A stretch of 57,117 nt of DNA, taken from assembly GCA_019753175.1 (NCBI GenBank), contig JAIELK010000023.1:1-57117 (forward strand), written 5' to 3'. This DNA comes from Hyphomonadaceae bacterium (lineage in GTDB: Bacteria; Pseudomonadota; Alphaproteobacteria; Caulobacterales; Aquidulcibacteraceae). The position numbers and the translations under genes were made by a program. How positions within the stretch are numbered: position 1 is the first letter of the stretch; each line of letters opens with the position of its first letter. The notes under the pieces are model-generated. The model was given only the letters and a program-made list of their open reading frames with translations, did no database searches and was not told the DNA's origin. Positions 1 to 9,015 of this stretch are shown piece after piece.

Positions 1-42
1 GTTCGCCTCCCGGTTGGCGGGGTGTGGGCTCGGTTCGGGTGG

Positions 43-116
43 GTGGGGGCCCCACCACCTCTCTCCCCCCTCCGGCCCTTCGGGCCACCTCCCCCGTGAA
101 CGGGGGAGGAAGGGGC
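43..116. repeat. Cluster of intergenic palindromes downstream of recO
   Basis: Three consecutive hairpins lie in non-coding sequence. GTGGGG/CCCCAC spans 43-55. GGCCC/GGGCC around TTC spans 74-86. CCTCCCCCGT/ACGGGGGAGG spans 88-109 with almost no loop. Tight, C/G-homopolymer hairpins of this kind are typical of multicopy intergenic elements in GC-rich alphaproteobacteria, but copy number cannot be judged from one window. Confidence 0.5.
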
Positions 117-132
117 GTTCGTCACGCCCTTA
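110..132 (-). terminator. Possible terminator of the folK-recO block
   Basis: Read on the minus strand just past the recO stop, AAGGGCGT and ACGCCCCTT can pair with one bulged base around a GACGA loop. No good T-tract follows, so Rho-independent termination is uncertain. It is the only hairpin directly behind recO and could work together with the palindromes beyond it. Confidence 0.35.
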
Positions 133-134
133 AA

Positions 135-863
135 TCAGAGTCGCCCAGCAAAACCCAAGCGCTCGATCAGCCTTCTGCGCGCTTCAGGCATGCCTTCGCC
201 CTTGTGATCGAACACGCGTCGTTCCAGGAAGTGGCCCGCGAGCGCAAAGGCGTCGGCGACATCGCCGGGTTGAAGTTCCGCCTGCGTATCGACCAGGAAA
301 GCTGGCAGCTTTAGCAGCACGTCCGCGTGCGGCGCGCCGGCGTCATAAGTCGCAGCACGGCCGGTGCGTGGAGAAACCCAGGCGAGGCCCTGGTTCTCGC
401 CCGTTACCGCGCAACGCGTGAGGTCGAGCCCGTAGCCCAGCGCCGCCAAGAGCCCGAGTTCAAAGCGCGTGTAGAGCGCGGGCCAAATCTCGCTATCCGG
501 CATGGCTTCGATCAGCACCATCAGCGCATCGTAAAGCTGCCGATAGGCCTGCCGCTCGGCCGCCGCACCGCGAATCAGCGCCACCGCCGACGACAATCCC
601 GCAAGCGCCGTTGCATCGTCGAGCAGCTTGGTCGCGTGCGGTTCGGCCAACTCCAGCGGGTGGAAAAAGCCGAGCTGCTCGGAAAGCCGAGCCTTCCAGC
701 CGCAATGCACGACGTTCCCCGCCTGCAGGATCGGCTGGTTCTTGCGCCCCGCGTGCACAACGCCGCCATAGCGCCCATGCTCACGCGAAAACACCTCGGC
801 CACCAGCTTGCCCTCGCCGAAATGGCGTGCGCCCAGCACTATGGCGTGGTCAGTCCATTCCAT
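135..863 (-). CDS. recO: DNA repair protein RecO
   Basis: RecO loads RecA onto SSB-coated DNA with RecR during recombinational gap repair. The 242-residue length suits the family. The N-terminus (MEWTDHAIVLGARHFGEGK) has the typical RecO OB-fold opening with its alternating strands and a following GR-H-G segment, and the C-terminal half is the alanine/leucine-rich helical part. Like many alphaproteobacterial RecO proteins it lacks an evident zinc-finger cysteine set. The start ATG overlaps the era stop by one base (TGATG), so translation is probably coupled to era. It is the last gene of the ten-gene minus-strand block. Confidence 0.93.
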   Translation of the reverse strand: MEWTDHAIVLGARHFGEGKLVAEVFSREHGRYGGVVHAGRKNQPILQAGNVVHCGWKARLSEQLGFFHPLELAEPHATKLLDDATALAGLSSAVALIRGAAAERQAYRQLYDALMVLIEAMPDSEIWPALYTRFELGLLAALGYGLDLTRCAVTGENQGLAWVSPRTGRAATYDAGAPHADVLLKLPAFLVDTQAELQPGDVADAFALAGHFLERRVFDHKGEGMPEARRRLIERLGFAGRL

Positions 864-1792
864 CAGCTAGCTTCGTAGTCCAAGCCCAGCCGCTTGTAGA
901 GCGCCCGCTCCTCGGACCAACCCTCTCGGACCTTCACATGCAAGAAGAGATGGATGCGCCGATCGAACGCCTCTTCCATCTCCTTGCGCGCCAACTCGCC
1001 GATGGTCTTGATGGTCTGCCCCTTGGCGCCGATGGCGATCTTGCGCTGGCTTTCACGCGCGACGTAGAGCGTCTGCTCAATCTTGGCCGAACCGTCCTTA
1101 CGCTCCTCCCAGGTCTCGGTCTCGATCATGAGATCGTACGGCAATTCGTCATGCAGGCGCAGCATCGCCTTCTCGCGCGTGATCTCGGCGGCAAGCACCC
1201 GCGCGGGCGCGTCCATGGTCTGATCTTCCGGGAACAGCCACGGCCCTGACGGCGCGCGTTCTGCGAGCAGCTTCGCTACATCGTCAACGCCATCGCCGCG
1301 TTTGGCCGAGATCATCATCACATCTGTGTAGAGCCCTTGCTCGACCAATCTCGCTGTCAGTTCGAGCAGGGCGGGACGCGGCACGGCATCGACCTTGTTC
1401 AGCACCAGCAGGGACACAATCCCCATCTGCTTCAGCTTGGCGGCAATAGAAGCGGAGTCTTCTACCGAGTGCGCGTCAGCGCCCTTGGAAGCGCCAAGAT
1501 GGGCGCTCGCGTCCACCACATGCAGCACCACGTCGGCGCCTTCGAGCGCGCTCCAGGCCGCCGCGACCATGGCGCGGTCCAAGCGTCTTTTCGGTGCAAA
1601 CACGCCGGGCGTATCGATCAGCACGAGTTGCACATCGTCGCGCATGGCGATGCCTCGCACCAGCGCACGCGTCGTCTGCACCTTCTGCGTCACGGCCGCC
1701 ACCTTCGCGCCCACGAGCGCGTTCACGAGCGTCGACTTGCCCGCGTTCGGCGCACCGAGCACCGCGACGACAGCGCAGCGTTGTTCAGTCAT
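863..1792 (-). CDS. era: GTPase Era
   Basis: Era is an essential GTPase that binds the 3' end of 16S rRNA during 30S maturation. The G1 loop GAPNAGKST, G3 DTPGV and G4 NKVD are all present, followed by a C-terminal KH RNA-binding domain ending in KRLGLDYEAS. The ATG at 1792 gives 309 residues and overlaps the end of rnc by eight bases (ATGACTGA). A GTG nine bases upstream is possible but less likely. Era next to RNase III and RecO is the conserved arrangement. Confidence 0.96.
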   Translation of the reverse strand: MTEQRCAVVAVLGAPNAGKSTLVNALVGAKVAAVTQKVQTTRALVRGIAMRDDVQLVLIDTPGVFAPKRRLDRAMVAAAWSALEGADVVLHVVDASAHLGASKGADAHSVEDSASIAAKLKQMGIVSLLVLNKVDAVPRPALLELTARLVEQGLYTDVMMISAKRGDGVDDVAKLLAERAPSGPWLFPEDQTMDAPARVLAAEITREKAMLRLHDELPYDLMIETETWEERKDGSAKIEQTLYVARESQRKIAIGAKGQTIKTIGELARKEMEEAFDRRIHLFLHVKVREGWSEERALYKRLGLDYEAS

Positions 1793-2492
1793 GGACGCCA
1801 CGCTCCTTCAGGAACGCTTCCGCGGCGGCGCGCTGCGCCTGCCGCTTCGACGCGCCTTCACCGCGCGTGGGGGCGTAACCGCCGACCTGCGCTTCGATGA
1901 CGAATCGCGGCGCGTGCTCGGGGCCGGTCTGCTCCACCAAGACATAGCTGAGTCCACGTTTGTGCGCCGCGGCCCATTCCTGCAACACGGTTTTTGCGTC
2001 ACGCACGGCGCTCTCATGGGCATCGAACGCATCGCCCCAGAAACGCACGACAAATGCACGCGCAGCCTCCAGGCCGCCGTCGAGATAGAGAGCGCCGATC
2101 ACAGACTCGCACACATCGCCCAGGATTGCGTCCTTGTCGCGCCCGCCGCTCGAGTCCTCCGACGGCGACATGACGATCGCCGCTCCAAGACCCGCCGCCC
2201 GCGCCGCGCGGGCGCAGGCGCGCTTGTTGACCAAAGCATTGAGCCGCGGCGCCAATTCGCCCTCGTCTTCGCCCGCGTGTTCGCGGAACAGGCGGTCGGA
2301 GACGATGAGGCCCAGGACCCGATCGCCCAGGAATTCCAGACGATTGTAGGAGCGTCGCCCTTTGGCGACGACATCGAGCGCACTGCCATGGGTCAGCGCT
2401 TCGTCAAGCAGGGCGCGGTTGTGAAACGCGTGGCCGATGCGCGCTTCGAGCGCGCCTAGCTCCTGCCCGTGCTGCTTGCCGCGCGCCTTCAA
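1785..2492 (-). CDS. rnc: Ribonuclease III
   Basis: RNase III is a double-strand-specific endoribonuclease that processes rRNA precursors and structured mRNAs. The signature RLEFLGDRVLGL and the second acidic cluster DVCESVIGALYLDGG mark the catalytic domain, and a C-terminal dsRNA-binding domain begins near KTVLQEWA. No ATG lies before the conserved region. The chosen start is a TTG at 2492 whose last two bases are in the lepB stop codon, giving 235 residues. A GTG at 2543 would add 17 residues inside the lepB reading frame. The exact start is therefore uncertain, the identity is not. Confidence 0.93.
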   Translation of the reverse strand: MKARGKQHGQELGALEARIGHAFHNRALLDEALTHGSALDVVAKGRRSYNRLEFLGDRVLGLIVSDRLFREHAGEDEGELAPRLNALVNKRACARAARAAGLGAAIVMSPSEDSSGGRDKDAILGDVCESVIGALYLDGGLEAARAFVVRFWGDAFDAHESAVRDAKTVLQEWAAAHKRGLSYVLVEQTGPEHAPRFVIEAQVGGYAPTRGEGASKRQAQRAAAEAFLKERGVHD

Positions 2493-3256
2493 TTCACCGA
2501 CTTGAGGAAACGCTCGCCGCGGAAGCCGGTGAACAGCGTCCACGGACGGAACAGCGACGTCGTATTGTCGAACGAAACCACGATGAACTGCGCCGGACCG
2601 ACGAGGTTCTCCCGCGGCACGTAACCAACGACGCGGCGGCTGTCGTCGGAATTGTCGCGGTCGTCACCCATCATGAAGTAATGGCCCTCGGGCACCACGT
2701 ACTCGCGGGTGTTATCGAGGTCGGTCATGCCCTTATCGCAGGTGACGTAACTCACCCCGTTTGGCAGCGTTTCGCGATAGGTGACCGCCTCGAACGGGCG
2801 CCCGTTCTCGCCCGGACAGGCGTTCGTGAGACCGAGCGACTCACGCTGCACAGCCTCGCCATTGATGAACAGCTCGCCCTCGCGCATCTGGATGCGATCG
2901 CCCGGCAAGCCGATGACTCGCTTGATGAAGTCACGCGTCGGCTCGGCCGTGGGGCGGAATACTGCCACATCGCCACGCTCCGGTTCACTGGCGAAAATCC
3001 GTCCATGTGGCAACAAGCCTTCCAGCGGCGCGAACGAATAGCGGCCATAGCCGTAAGACCATTTGGTGACGACGATGTAGTCGCCGACCTGCAGCGTCGG
3101 CTGCATAGAGCCTGACGGGATGCGAAACGGCTGTGCGATGGTGAAGCGCAGCAGCATGGCCAGCGCCAGCGCGTAAAGGATCGTCTTCACGTTGTCCCAG
3201 AAGACGGCCATGGCCGTCTGCGTCTCGCCGCTACTGCCCGCGGTGCTCATCGTCAT
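2489..3256 (-). CDS. lepB: Signal peptidase I
   Basis: This inner-membrane peptidase removes signal peptides from exported proteins. It uses a Ser-Lys dyad: Ser50 lies in IPSGSMQPTL and Lys112 in FIKRVIGLPGD. The later GDDRDNSDDSR box is also present. One transmembrane segment (about residues 20-40) anchors it with the catalytic domain in the periplasm. The 255-residue length is normal. A GAGGCGAGAAG purine-rich stretch precedes the ATG, with a second in-frame ATG two codons later. It lies between acpS and rnc in the conserved operon. Confidence 0.95.
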   Translation of the reverse strand: MTMSTAGSSGETQTAMAVFWDNVKTILYALALAMLLRFTIAQPFRIPSGSMQPTLQVGDYIVVTKWSYGYGRYSFAPLEGLLPHGRIFASEPERGDVAVFRPTAEPTRDFIKRVIGLPGDRIQMREGELFINGEAVQRESLGLTNACPGENGRPFEAVTYRETLPNGVSYVTCDKGMTDLDNTREYVVPEGHYFMMGDDRDNSDDSRRVVGYVPRENLVGPAQFIVVSFDNTTSLFRPWTLFTGFRGERFLKSVN

Positions 3257-3352
3257 GCGCTTCTCGCCTCAAGACGCGTCGTCATGCGCGCCCCCCCGCC
3301 GCGGGGACCACCGCCAAAGCGGCGGCAAAACCTTCTCAAAACACGGCGGGCG
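3257..3352 (-). other. acpS-lepB spacer with G/C hairpins
   Basis: This 96-base spacer is the largest gap inside the folK-recO block. It contains CCGC/GCGG and CCCCGC/GCGGGG inverted repeats but no T-tract. I see no convincing promoter. It may be a processing or pausing site before the lepB ribosome binding site. Confidence 0.25.
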
Positions 3353-3778
3353 TCAAGCGCCCGCCTTGGCTTCCATCCCGGCCAACTCAGCCGAAATGAT
3401 GACGTAGCCGACAGCCAGAGGAAAGTCGTCGGTTAATGTGACATGGATGAAGGCGGCGTGACCGGGAGGCGTCAAGGCCGCCAGCCGCACCGCCGCGCCC
3501 CCGGTCAGAACCATGGTCGGTTGCCCGCTCCTGAGGTTCGCCACGCCCATATCCCGCCAAAACACACCCTGTTTGAGCCCGGTCCCCAGCGCCTTGGAGC
3601 ACGCCTCCTTGGCCGCAAAGCGCTTGGCAAAGGTCGCCGCCCGCTCGTGTGGCCGTCGCTCCGCACGGGCGCGCTCAAGCTCGGTATACACCCGATGGGT
3701 GAAACGATCGCCAAAGCGCTCGAGCGTCCGCTCGATGCGGCGAATGTCGATGATATCCGAGCCGATGCCGATGATCAT
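3353..3778 (-). CDS. acpS: Holo-[acyl-carrier-protein] synthase
   Basis: AcpS transfers 4'-phosphopantetheine from CoA to a serine of apo-ACP and so activates fatty acid synthesis. The N-terminal [16 protein letters not shown] and the central [15 protein letters not shown] hold the magnesium-binding Asp and Glu of the family. The ATG at 3778 gives 141 residues and fits the conserved N-terminus exactly; upstream in-frame sequence is pdxJ read in another frame. It starts ten bases after pdxJ, the usual pdxJ-acpS pairing. Confidence 0.96.
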   Translation of the reverse strand: MIIGIGSDIIDIRRIERTLERFGDRFTHRVYTELERARAERRPHERAATFAKRFAAKEACSKALGTGLKQGVFWRDMGVANLRSGQPTMVLTGGAAVRLAALTPPGHAAFIHVTLTDDFPLAVGYVIISAELAGMEAKAGA

Positions 3779-3788
3779 CAAGGTTAAC

Positions 3789-4547
3789 CTAGGCTGGCGC
3801 CCGCGCCGCGTCGATCCGGCGGCGCATCTCCTGGATGGAAGCAGCGAGACCAGCAAAGATCGCCTCACCAATCAGAAAGTGGCCGATATTGAGCTCGACC
3901 ACTTCAGGAAGCGCGGCGATCGGCGCGACCGTTTCATAGTCGATGCCGTGGCCGGCATGGACCTCAAGACCAAGGGCTGCGGCCTGCGTCGCTCCCGCCC
4001 GAAGCTGCTGAAGCACGACTGCCGCCGCGTCGTTTTCGCCAGCGCGAGCAGCATCGCAGTAGGCGCCGGTGTGCAGCTCCACGACATGCGCGCCAGTGCG
4101 GCTCGCCGCTTCGATCTGGAGCGGATCGGCAGCAATGAACAACGACACCCGCGAACCCGCCTCGCGCAGCTTGGCGACGAAGGGCGCAATCCAATTGTGC
4201 CCGCCGGCGACATCAAGGCCGCCTTCGGTTGTGCGCTCTTCGCGACGCTCGGGCACCAGGCACACCGCATGCGGGCGATGCGCCAGCGCGATAGAGAGCA
4301 TTTCCGAAGTCACCGCCATCTCGAGATTGAGCGGGCGGTCGCGTTGCTTGAGCATTTCTGTCAGCGCGCGGATGTCCTGGTCGCCGATGTGGCGGCGATC
4401 CTCACGCAGATGCGCGGTGATGCCGTCAGCGCCTGCGTCGAGCGCCAGCATCGCAGCACGCACGGGGTCGGGGCACGCGCCGCCGCGCGCATTGCGAATG
4501 GTCGCGACGTGATCGATGTTCACGCCAAGGCGGACACGATGACTCAT
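3789..4547 (-). CDS. pdxJ: Pyridoxine 5'-phosphate synthase
   Basis: PdxJ condenses 1-deoxyxylulose 5-phosphate with 3-amino-2-oxopropyl phosphate to pyridoxine 5'-phosphate, the ring-forming step of DXP-dependent vitamin B6 synthesis. [17 protein letters not shown] at the N-terminus and [14 protein letters not shown] near the C-terminus are family signatures of this TIM barrel. The ATG at 4547 overlaps the pyrE stop as ATGA and gives 252 residues, the usual size. The PLP product serves several enzymes encoded here (GlyA, HemA, the PLP dehydratase). Confidence 0.96.
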   Translation of the reverse strand: MSHRVRLGVNIDHVATIRNARGGACPDPVRAAMLALDAGADGITAHLREDRRHIGDQDIRALTEMLKQRDRPLNLEMAVTSEMLSIALAHRPHAVCLVPERREERTTEGGLDVAGGHNWIAPFVAKLREAGSRVSLFIAADPLQIEAASRTGAHVVELHTGAYCDAARAGENDAAAVVLQQLRAGATQAAALGLEVHAGHGIDYETVAPIAALPEVVELNIGHFLIGEAIFAGLAASIQEMRRRIDAARAPA

Positions 4548-5128
4548 GTCGCGCTCAACCCGCGCGAGCCGGGTTTCACCGCCGGGAGCGAAGCAAGCTC
4601 GGGCGGCAATTGATCGGCGGGATAGGCGGGCGCGGCCACCGCCGCGAGCGAAACAAGCCGCACGCCGATGTCGGCCGCGCCGCCCGAGCGGTCGATTAAG
4701 CACGCTGCGCCGACGAGTTCGCCCTTGCCGCGGATGGCGTCCAAACACTCGCGCGACGACAATCCGGTGGTCACCACGTCCTCGACCATTAACACCCGAT
4801 CGGTGGGCGCGATCTCGAAGCCACGCCGCAACTGAAAGGCGCCGCCTTCGCGTTCAACGAACATCGCCCTCGCGCCGAGGTGACGCGCCGTTTCGTAGCC
4901 GGGAATGATGGCCCCGACAGCCGGAGACACCACAACATCGATCTGCCCGAAGGCCGTGCGCGCCTTATCAGCCAAAGCTCGGCACAGCCGCTCCGTGCGC
5001 ACGGGATCCATAAAGACCGCGTTCTTTTGAAAGAACACCGGAGAGTGCAGCCCAGATGAGAGAATGAAATGCCCCTCAAGCAAAGCGCCCGCGTCACGGA
5101 ATTCCTGCAGCACCTGATCTTGATTCAT
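4544..5128 (-). CDS. pyrE: Orotate phosphoribosyltransferase
   Basis: PyrE joins orotate and PRPP to form OMP, the fifth step of de novo pyrimidine synthesis. The PRPP-binding loop [11 protein letters not shown] is present, and [12 protein letters not shown] contains the conserved catalytic region. The ATG at 5128 ([10 protein letters not shown]) gives 194 residues. It follows rsh after 43 bases and overlaps pdxJ by four. Confidence 0.95.
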   Translation of the reverse strand: MNQDQVLQEFRDAGALLEGHFILSSGLHSPVFFQKNAVFMDPVRTERLCRALADKARTAFGQIDVVVSPAVGAIIPGYETARHLGARAMFVEREGGAFQLRRGFEIAPTDRVLMVEDVVTTGLSSRECLDAIRGKGELVGAACLIDRSGGAADIGVRLVSLAAVAAPAYPADQLPPELASLPAVKPGSRGLSAT

Positions 5129-5171
5129 GAGACGCTTCTTAGCCCCACGCGCGGGGAGGACGGAAGAGCCG

Positions 5172-7415
5172 TCAGCCCTTGACCCGCTCAACTTCCTTCA
5201 CTGCCTTCGAAGCGCGCATGGCGGCAAGGATGTTCGTGAGATGGCGCGCGTCCGCGACCTCGATGTCAAAGATCATGTCAAAGAAATCGATCGTTCGCTT
5301 GGCGAGCTTGAGATTGAGAATGTCGCCCTCGTTCTCGGCGATGATGCCGCACAGTTCAGCCAACACCCCGCGCTTGTTCTCCACCGTTGCGATGATGCGC
5401 CCAGTAGCGAGCGTGCGGTTGAGCGCTGTCGGCGTCCACGCCAGATCAACCCAGGTGGCGTCGGGGTCCGCTTCGAGCGTTTCCAGCCGATCGCAGTCGA
5501 TCGTGTGGATATCAACGCCTTTGTTGGGAATTTGAACGCCGATGATCCGGTCGCCTGGAATGGGCGAGCAGCACTCGGCGAAATGCAAGGCCACGCCCGG
5601 CGTCAACTCGCTGCCGCGTACATAGAGCTTTGCCTTTTCGCGCTCCATCGGCTTGCGGTTTTCGTCCTTGCGCACGCGCTCGGCGAGACCGGGAAAAGCC
5701 GCGACCGCGACCGCACTGGCCTTGAGCGCGCCCTCGCCCACCGCCACGAACAACTCCTCCTCGGTGGCCTTGCCTAGCCGCTCCGCTGCGTCGTGGAGCG
5801 CAGTGCTCGCCAACTCGTGGCCATAGCGATGCAGCGCGTGCGCGACGAGATCGCGGCCGAGACGCCCGAACTCTTCACGCCGGGCGTGACGTTCAAGTTT
5901 GCGTTGCGCCGACTTGGCGCGGCCGGTCTTGGTCAGCGCTTCGAACCCCGGCACAGGAGCGACCCTGTCGCCGATGATGATCTCAACCACGTCGCCGTTT
6001 CGAAGGGCGGTGCGCAGCGGCCGCTCGACGCCGTTGATTTTCGCCCCGGTGCAGCGGTCGCCAACGTCAGAGTGCACCGCATAGGCAAAATCGAGCGGCG
6101 TCGCCCCGTGCGGCAGTGGGATCAGCGCGCCCTTGGGCGTAAACGCGAACACGTGATCCTGGTACATCTCAAGCTTGGCGTGCTCCAGGAACTCGCCGGC
6201 ATCGCCGCCGTGCTCGGCAATCTCCAGCAACGCGCGCGTCGCTTCGCGTGCGTCCAGGCCCGCAGACGCCGCCATCTCTTCGTCGAAGCCATAGGCCTCG
6301 TTCTTGTAGCGCCAATGCGCGGCAACGCCATTCTCGGCAATGTGGTCCATGGCGTCGGTGCGAATTTGAATCTCGACACGCACATTGCCCGGACCGATGA
6401 CCACCGTATGAATGGAGCGGTAGCCGTTTGGCTTGGGGTTGGAGATGTAGTCCTCCAACTGATCCGGTACGCAACGCCACGTTTGGTGAATGAGGCCGAG
6501 CGCGCGATAGCAATCGTTTGCGTTGTTGACGATGACGCGGAACGCATAGACGTCCGCCAAGTCGGAAAACTCGACGCTCTTGCGCTGCATCTTGCGCCAG
6601 ATCGAATAGGCCTGCTTCTCGCGCCCGAAAACCCGTGCGTCGATACCGGCGAACTCGAACACCTCCAAAACGGTCTGGATGATGATCGCGACGTTAGCGC
6701 CCTTCTCGATGCGCAGCTGTTCGAGGCGCGCATTGATTGCGGCCTCCGCTTCCGGGAACGCCTCGTGGAAAGCCAGGGCCTCCAACTCGCGCGCCAATTT
6801 TTCCATGCCGATCCGGCGCGCAAGCGGCGCGTAAATCTCCAACGTCTCCATCGAGATTCGCAGCCGTTTGGCGGCGGCGGGGAGATGCCCCAGCGTGCGC
6901 ATGTTGTGCAGCCGGTCGGCGAGCTTGATGATCAGCACGCGCACGTCGCGCGACATCGCCAAGATGAATTTCTGCAGATTCTGCGCCTGCTTGTTCTCTT
7001 CGCTCTGGATTTCGAGCTGCGAGAGCTTGGTGACGCCTTCAACCAGATCGGCGATCTGCGGACCGAACATCGCCTCGATCTCGCTGCGGGTAGCGTCCGT
7101 GTCTTCGATGGTATCGTGCAGCAACCCGGCGACGATGGTCGCGGCGTCGAGCTTGTACTCGGTGAGAATGCCGGCGACCTGGATGGGGTGCGCGAAATAA
7201 GGATCGCCGGAATGGCGGGTCTGCGAACCGTGCTTCACGGTGGCGTAGACATACGCGCGATTGACCATGGCCTCGTCGAGCGAGGGGTCATAATCGCGCA
7301 TGCGTTCGATAAGCTCGAACTGGCGCAGGTAGCGGCTGCGCGAGGCGGCGGCTCCCGCGCCAGCTTGCAAAGCGCCGGCGGGGACTTTGGCGGCGACTCC
7401 GTCACCGCCCGCCAT
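5172..7415 (-). CDS. Bifunctional (p)ppGpp synthetase/hydrolase (Rel/SpoT family)
   Basis: This long RSH enzyme makes and degrades the stringent-response alarmone. It has 747 residues from the ATG at 7415. The N-terminal HD hydrolase is intact ([13 protein letters not shown]). The synthetase domain has YRSIHTVV and the [21 protein letters not shown] segment. A TGS domain ([16 protein letters not shown]) and a C-terminal ACT domain (about the last 80 residues) follow. Both catalytic halves look active, as expected for a bacterium with a single Rel (often called spoT or relA in alphaproteobacteria). It starts four bases after rpoZ, the conserved pairing. Confidence 0.95.
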   Translation of the reverse strand: MAGGDGVAAKVPAGALQAGAGAAASRSRYLRQFELIERMRDYDPSLDEAMVNRAYVYATVKHGSQTRHSGDPYFAHPIQVAGILTEYKLDAATIVAGLLHDTIEDTDATRSEIEAMFGPQIADLVEGVTKLSQLEIQSEENKQAQNLQKFILAMSRDVRVLIIKLADRLHNMRTLGHLPAAAKRLRISMETLEIYAPLARRIGMEKLARELEALAFHEAFPEAEAAINARLEQLRIEKGANVAIIIQTVLEVFEFAGIDARVFGREKQAYSIWRKMQRKSVEFSDLADVYAFRVIVNNANDCYRALGLIHQTWRCVPDQLEDYISNPKPNGYRSIHTVVIGPGNVRVEIQIRTDAMDHIAENGVAAHWRYKNEAYGFDEEMAASAGLDAREATRALLEIAEHGGDAGEFLEHAKLEMYQDHVFAFTPKGALIPLPHGATPLDFAYAVHSDVGDRCTGAKINGVERPLRTALRNGDVVEIIIGDRVAPVPGFEALTKTGRAKSAQRKLERHARREEFGRLGRDLVAHALHRYGHELASTALHDAAERLGKATEEELFVAVGEGALKASAVAVAAFPGLAERVRKDENRKPMEREKAKLYVRGSELTPGVALHFAECCSPIPGDRIIGVQIPNKGVDIHTIDCDRLETLEADPDATWVDLAWTPTALNRTLATGRIIATVENKRGVLAELCGIIAENEGDILNLKLAKRTIDFFDMIFDIEVADARHLTNILAAMRASKAVKEVERVKG

Positions 7416-7419
7416 GGCG

Positions 7420-7770
7420 TTAGAACCGTTCGTCGCGCTGGGCCTCGGCCTCTTGCTGCAGCGCGCGCAAGACGTCCTCTTCGCTCGTGTCGACGGGCGC
7501 GGCCAACGCCAGGCGGTCCTGCTCGTCCTCGGCTTGGGTGGCCGGCTGGACATCCTGGAACAGGGTCACGTAGCTGTCGCGAAGTTCATCTGGAATAACC
7601 GCACCGTCAGCGATCTCCCGCAGCGCTACCACCGGGTCCTTATCGCGGTCGCGGTCGACCAAGGGCTCCGAGCCCGAGGAAATGTTTCGCGCCCGGTGGG
7701 CGGCCAGCAGCACCAGCGAGAACCGGTTGGGGATTTTTTCGATGCAATCTTCGACGGTTACGCGGGCCAA
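7420..7770 (-). CDS. rpoZ: DNA-directed RNA polymerase omega subunit
   Basis: Omega binds beta' and helps assemble RNA polymerase. In proteobacteria it also forms part of a ppGpp site, so pairing with the alarmone enzyme makes sense. The N-terminus [20 protein letters not shown] is diagnostic, and the C-terminal tail is acidic. Length is 116 residues. The start codon is TTG, fixed by the conserved N-terminus, with AGGAAGG upstream. Confidence 0.95.
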   Translation of the reverse strand: MARVTVEDCIEKIPNRFSLVLLAAHRARNISSGSEPLVDRDRDKDPVVALREIADGAVIPDELRDSYVTLFQDVQPATQAEDEQDRLALAAPVDTSEEDVLRALQQEAEAQRDERF

Positions 7771-7830
7771 AGGGAGCCTTCCTCAGCGACTGGGGGAACA
7801 AGTCAATAGGCCAATCTAGTCTGGGCCGGC

Positions 7831-8370
7831 TTATTCCGCAATGCGGCATGGCCAGAGAACCTCGTCCAAAGGCCCTAGCCGGACGCAATCGCCCACATCA
7901 GGTAACTGCGACTGCAGGTGCGTGGCGGAGACCGACAAGTCCGGGCGCCGCCAATCCGGCGCGATTTCCGCCATCGGGGCCAGCACGAACGCGCGTTCAT
8001 GCATGCGGGGGTGGGGCAGCGTCAGGTCGCCGAAGGCGCCGACGAAGCCGTCCATGGCGACCAAATCGAGGTCAAGGGTGCGGGCCGCCCAGCGCTCCCG
8101 CCGCTCACGGCCGAAGGCCGCCTCAACCTCGCGCAGCAGCTGGTAGAGCGGCAGCGGGGTCCAGCCCGCCGCGTCTGCAGCGATGACCGCGTTGTGGTAG
8201 TCGGGCTGTTCGGCGCCCACCGGCCAAGCCGGCGAACGCCAAACACTCGACGCCGCCAGCACGACAAACTTCTCCGCCAGCATACACACCGCGGCCCGAA
8301 GCAGCGCCGGCCCGGCAAGCGCGCCAAACGGCAAGTTCGTACCAAGCGCGATAAAGGCACGCTTCTTCAT
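7831..8370 (-). CDS. folK: 2-amino-4-hydroxy-6-hydroxymethyldihydropteridine pyrophosphokinase
   Basis: HPPK transfers pyrophosphate from ATP to 6-hydroxymethyl-dihydropterin in folate synthesis. The opening RAFIALGTNLPFG and the signature RWAARTLDLDLVAMDGF followed by LPHPRMHERAFVLAPM are characteristic. The ATG at 8370 gives 179 residues. It is the first gene of the ten-gene minus-strand block and diverges from the NYN gene across 48 bases, where the promoters must lie. Confidence 0.95.
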   Translation of the reverse strand: MKKRAFIALGTNLPFGALAGPALLRAAVCMLAEKFVVLAASSVWRSPAWPVGAEQPDYHNAVIAADAAGWTPLPLYQLLREVEAAFGRERRERWAARTLDLDLVAMDGFVGAFGDLTLPHPRMHERAFVLAPMAEIAPDWRRPDLSVSATHLQSQLPDVGDCVRLGPLDEVLWPCRIAE

Positions 8371-8418
8371 TTGACGGGCCGAGACCACGGCGCCACATCG
8401 GCCCCCCACGGACGCTGC

Positions 8419-9015
8419 ATGACCCTCCTCGACCGCCTAATCCACCCCGACGAGCGCACGGCCCTGTTTATCGACGGCGCCAACATCTACTCGGCCACGC
8501 GCGGGCTCACGTTCGATATCGACTATCGCAAGCTGCTCGACGCCTTCAAGCAGCACGGCCGTTTCATCCGCGCCTATTATTACACGGCGCTGGTGGAAGA
8601 TCAGGAATTCTCGCCAATCCGGCCGCTGGTCGATTGGCTCGACTACAACGGCTACACGCTGGTGACGAAGCCGGCCAAGGAATTCACCGACCAAGCCGGG
8701 CGGCGGCGCTTCAAGGGCGACATGGATGTCGAGCTTGCGGTCGATATGGTGGAGGCCGCGGCCTTCATTGACCACGCCTTCCTGTTCTCCGGCGACAGCG
8801 ACATGGTGGCGGCGATCGAAGCGGTCCAGCGCAAGGGCGTGCGCGTCAGCGTCATCTCCACGATCAAGTCCAACCCGCCGGTGGCGTCGGACGATATTCG
8901 CCGCGCCGCCGATGCCTTCATCGACTTGACCGACCTCGCCAACCTGATCGGCCGTCCGCCGCGCGAGCGAAACACGGAGCCGCGCGTTGACTATGCGGAC
9001 GACGACGCCACGTGA
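8419..9015 (+). CDS. NYN domain (LabA/DUF88-type) putative ribonuclease
   Basis: The protein is a single NYN/PIN-like domain of 198 residues. The acidic metal-site motifs are in order: ALFIDGANIY near the N-terminus, FKGDMDVELAVDM in the centre, and LFSGDSDMVAAIEAV. This is the LabA-like branch whose members are thought to be RNA nucleases; the substrate is unknown. Its end overlaps the uracil-DNA glycosylase start (GTGA), so the two are probably translationally coupled. The ATG at 8419 has no obvious Shine-Dalgarno, but upstream in-frame sequence is antisense to folK. Confidence 0.88.
   Translation: MTLLDRLIHPDERTALFIDGANIYSATRGLTFDIDYRKLLDAFKQHGRFIRAYYYTALVEDQEFSPIRPLVDWLDYNGYTLVTKPAKEFTDQAGRRRFKGDMDVELAVDMVEAAAFIDHAFLFSGDSDMVAAIEAVQRKGVRVSVISTIKSNPPVASDDIRRAADAFIDLTDLANLIGRPPRERNTEPRVDYADDDAT

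Noticed and set aside
5793-7598. A 601-codon open frame on the plus strand
   Set aside because: It lies antisense to rsh and rpoZ. Long antisense frames are expected in high-GC coding sequence; the translation has no recognisable domain, while the minus strand encodes complete proteins.
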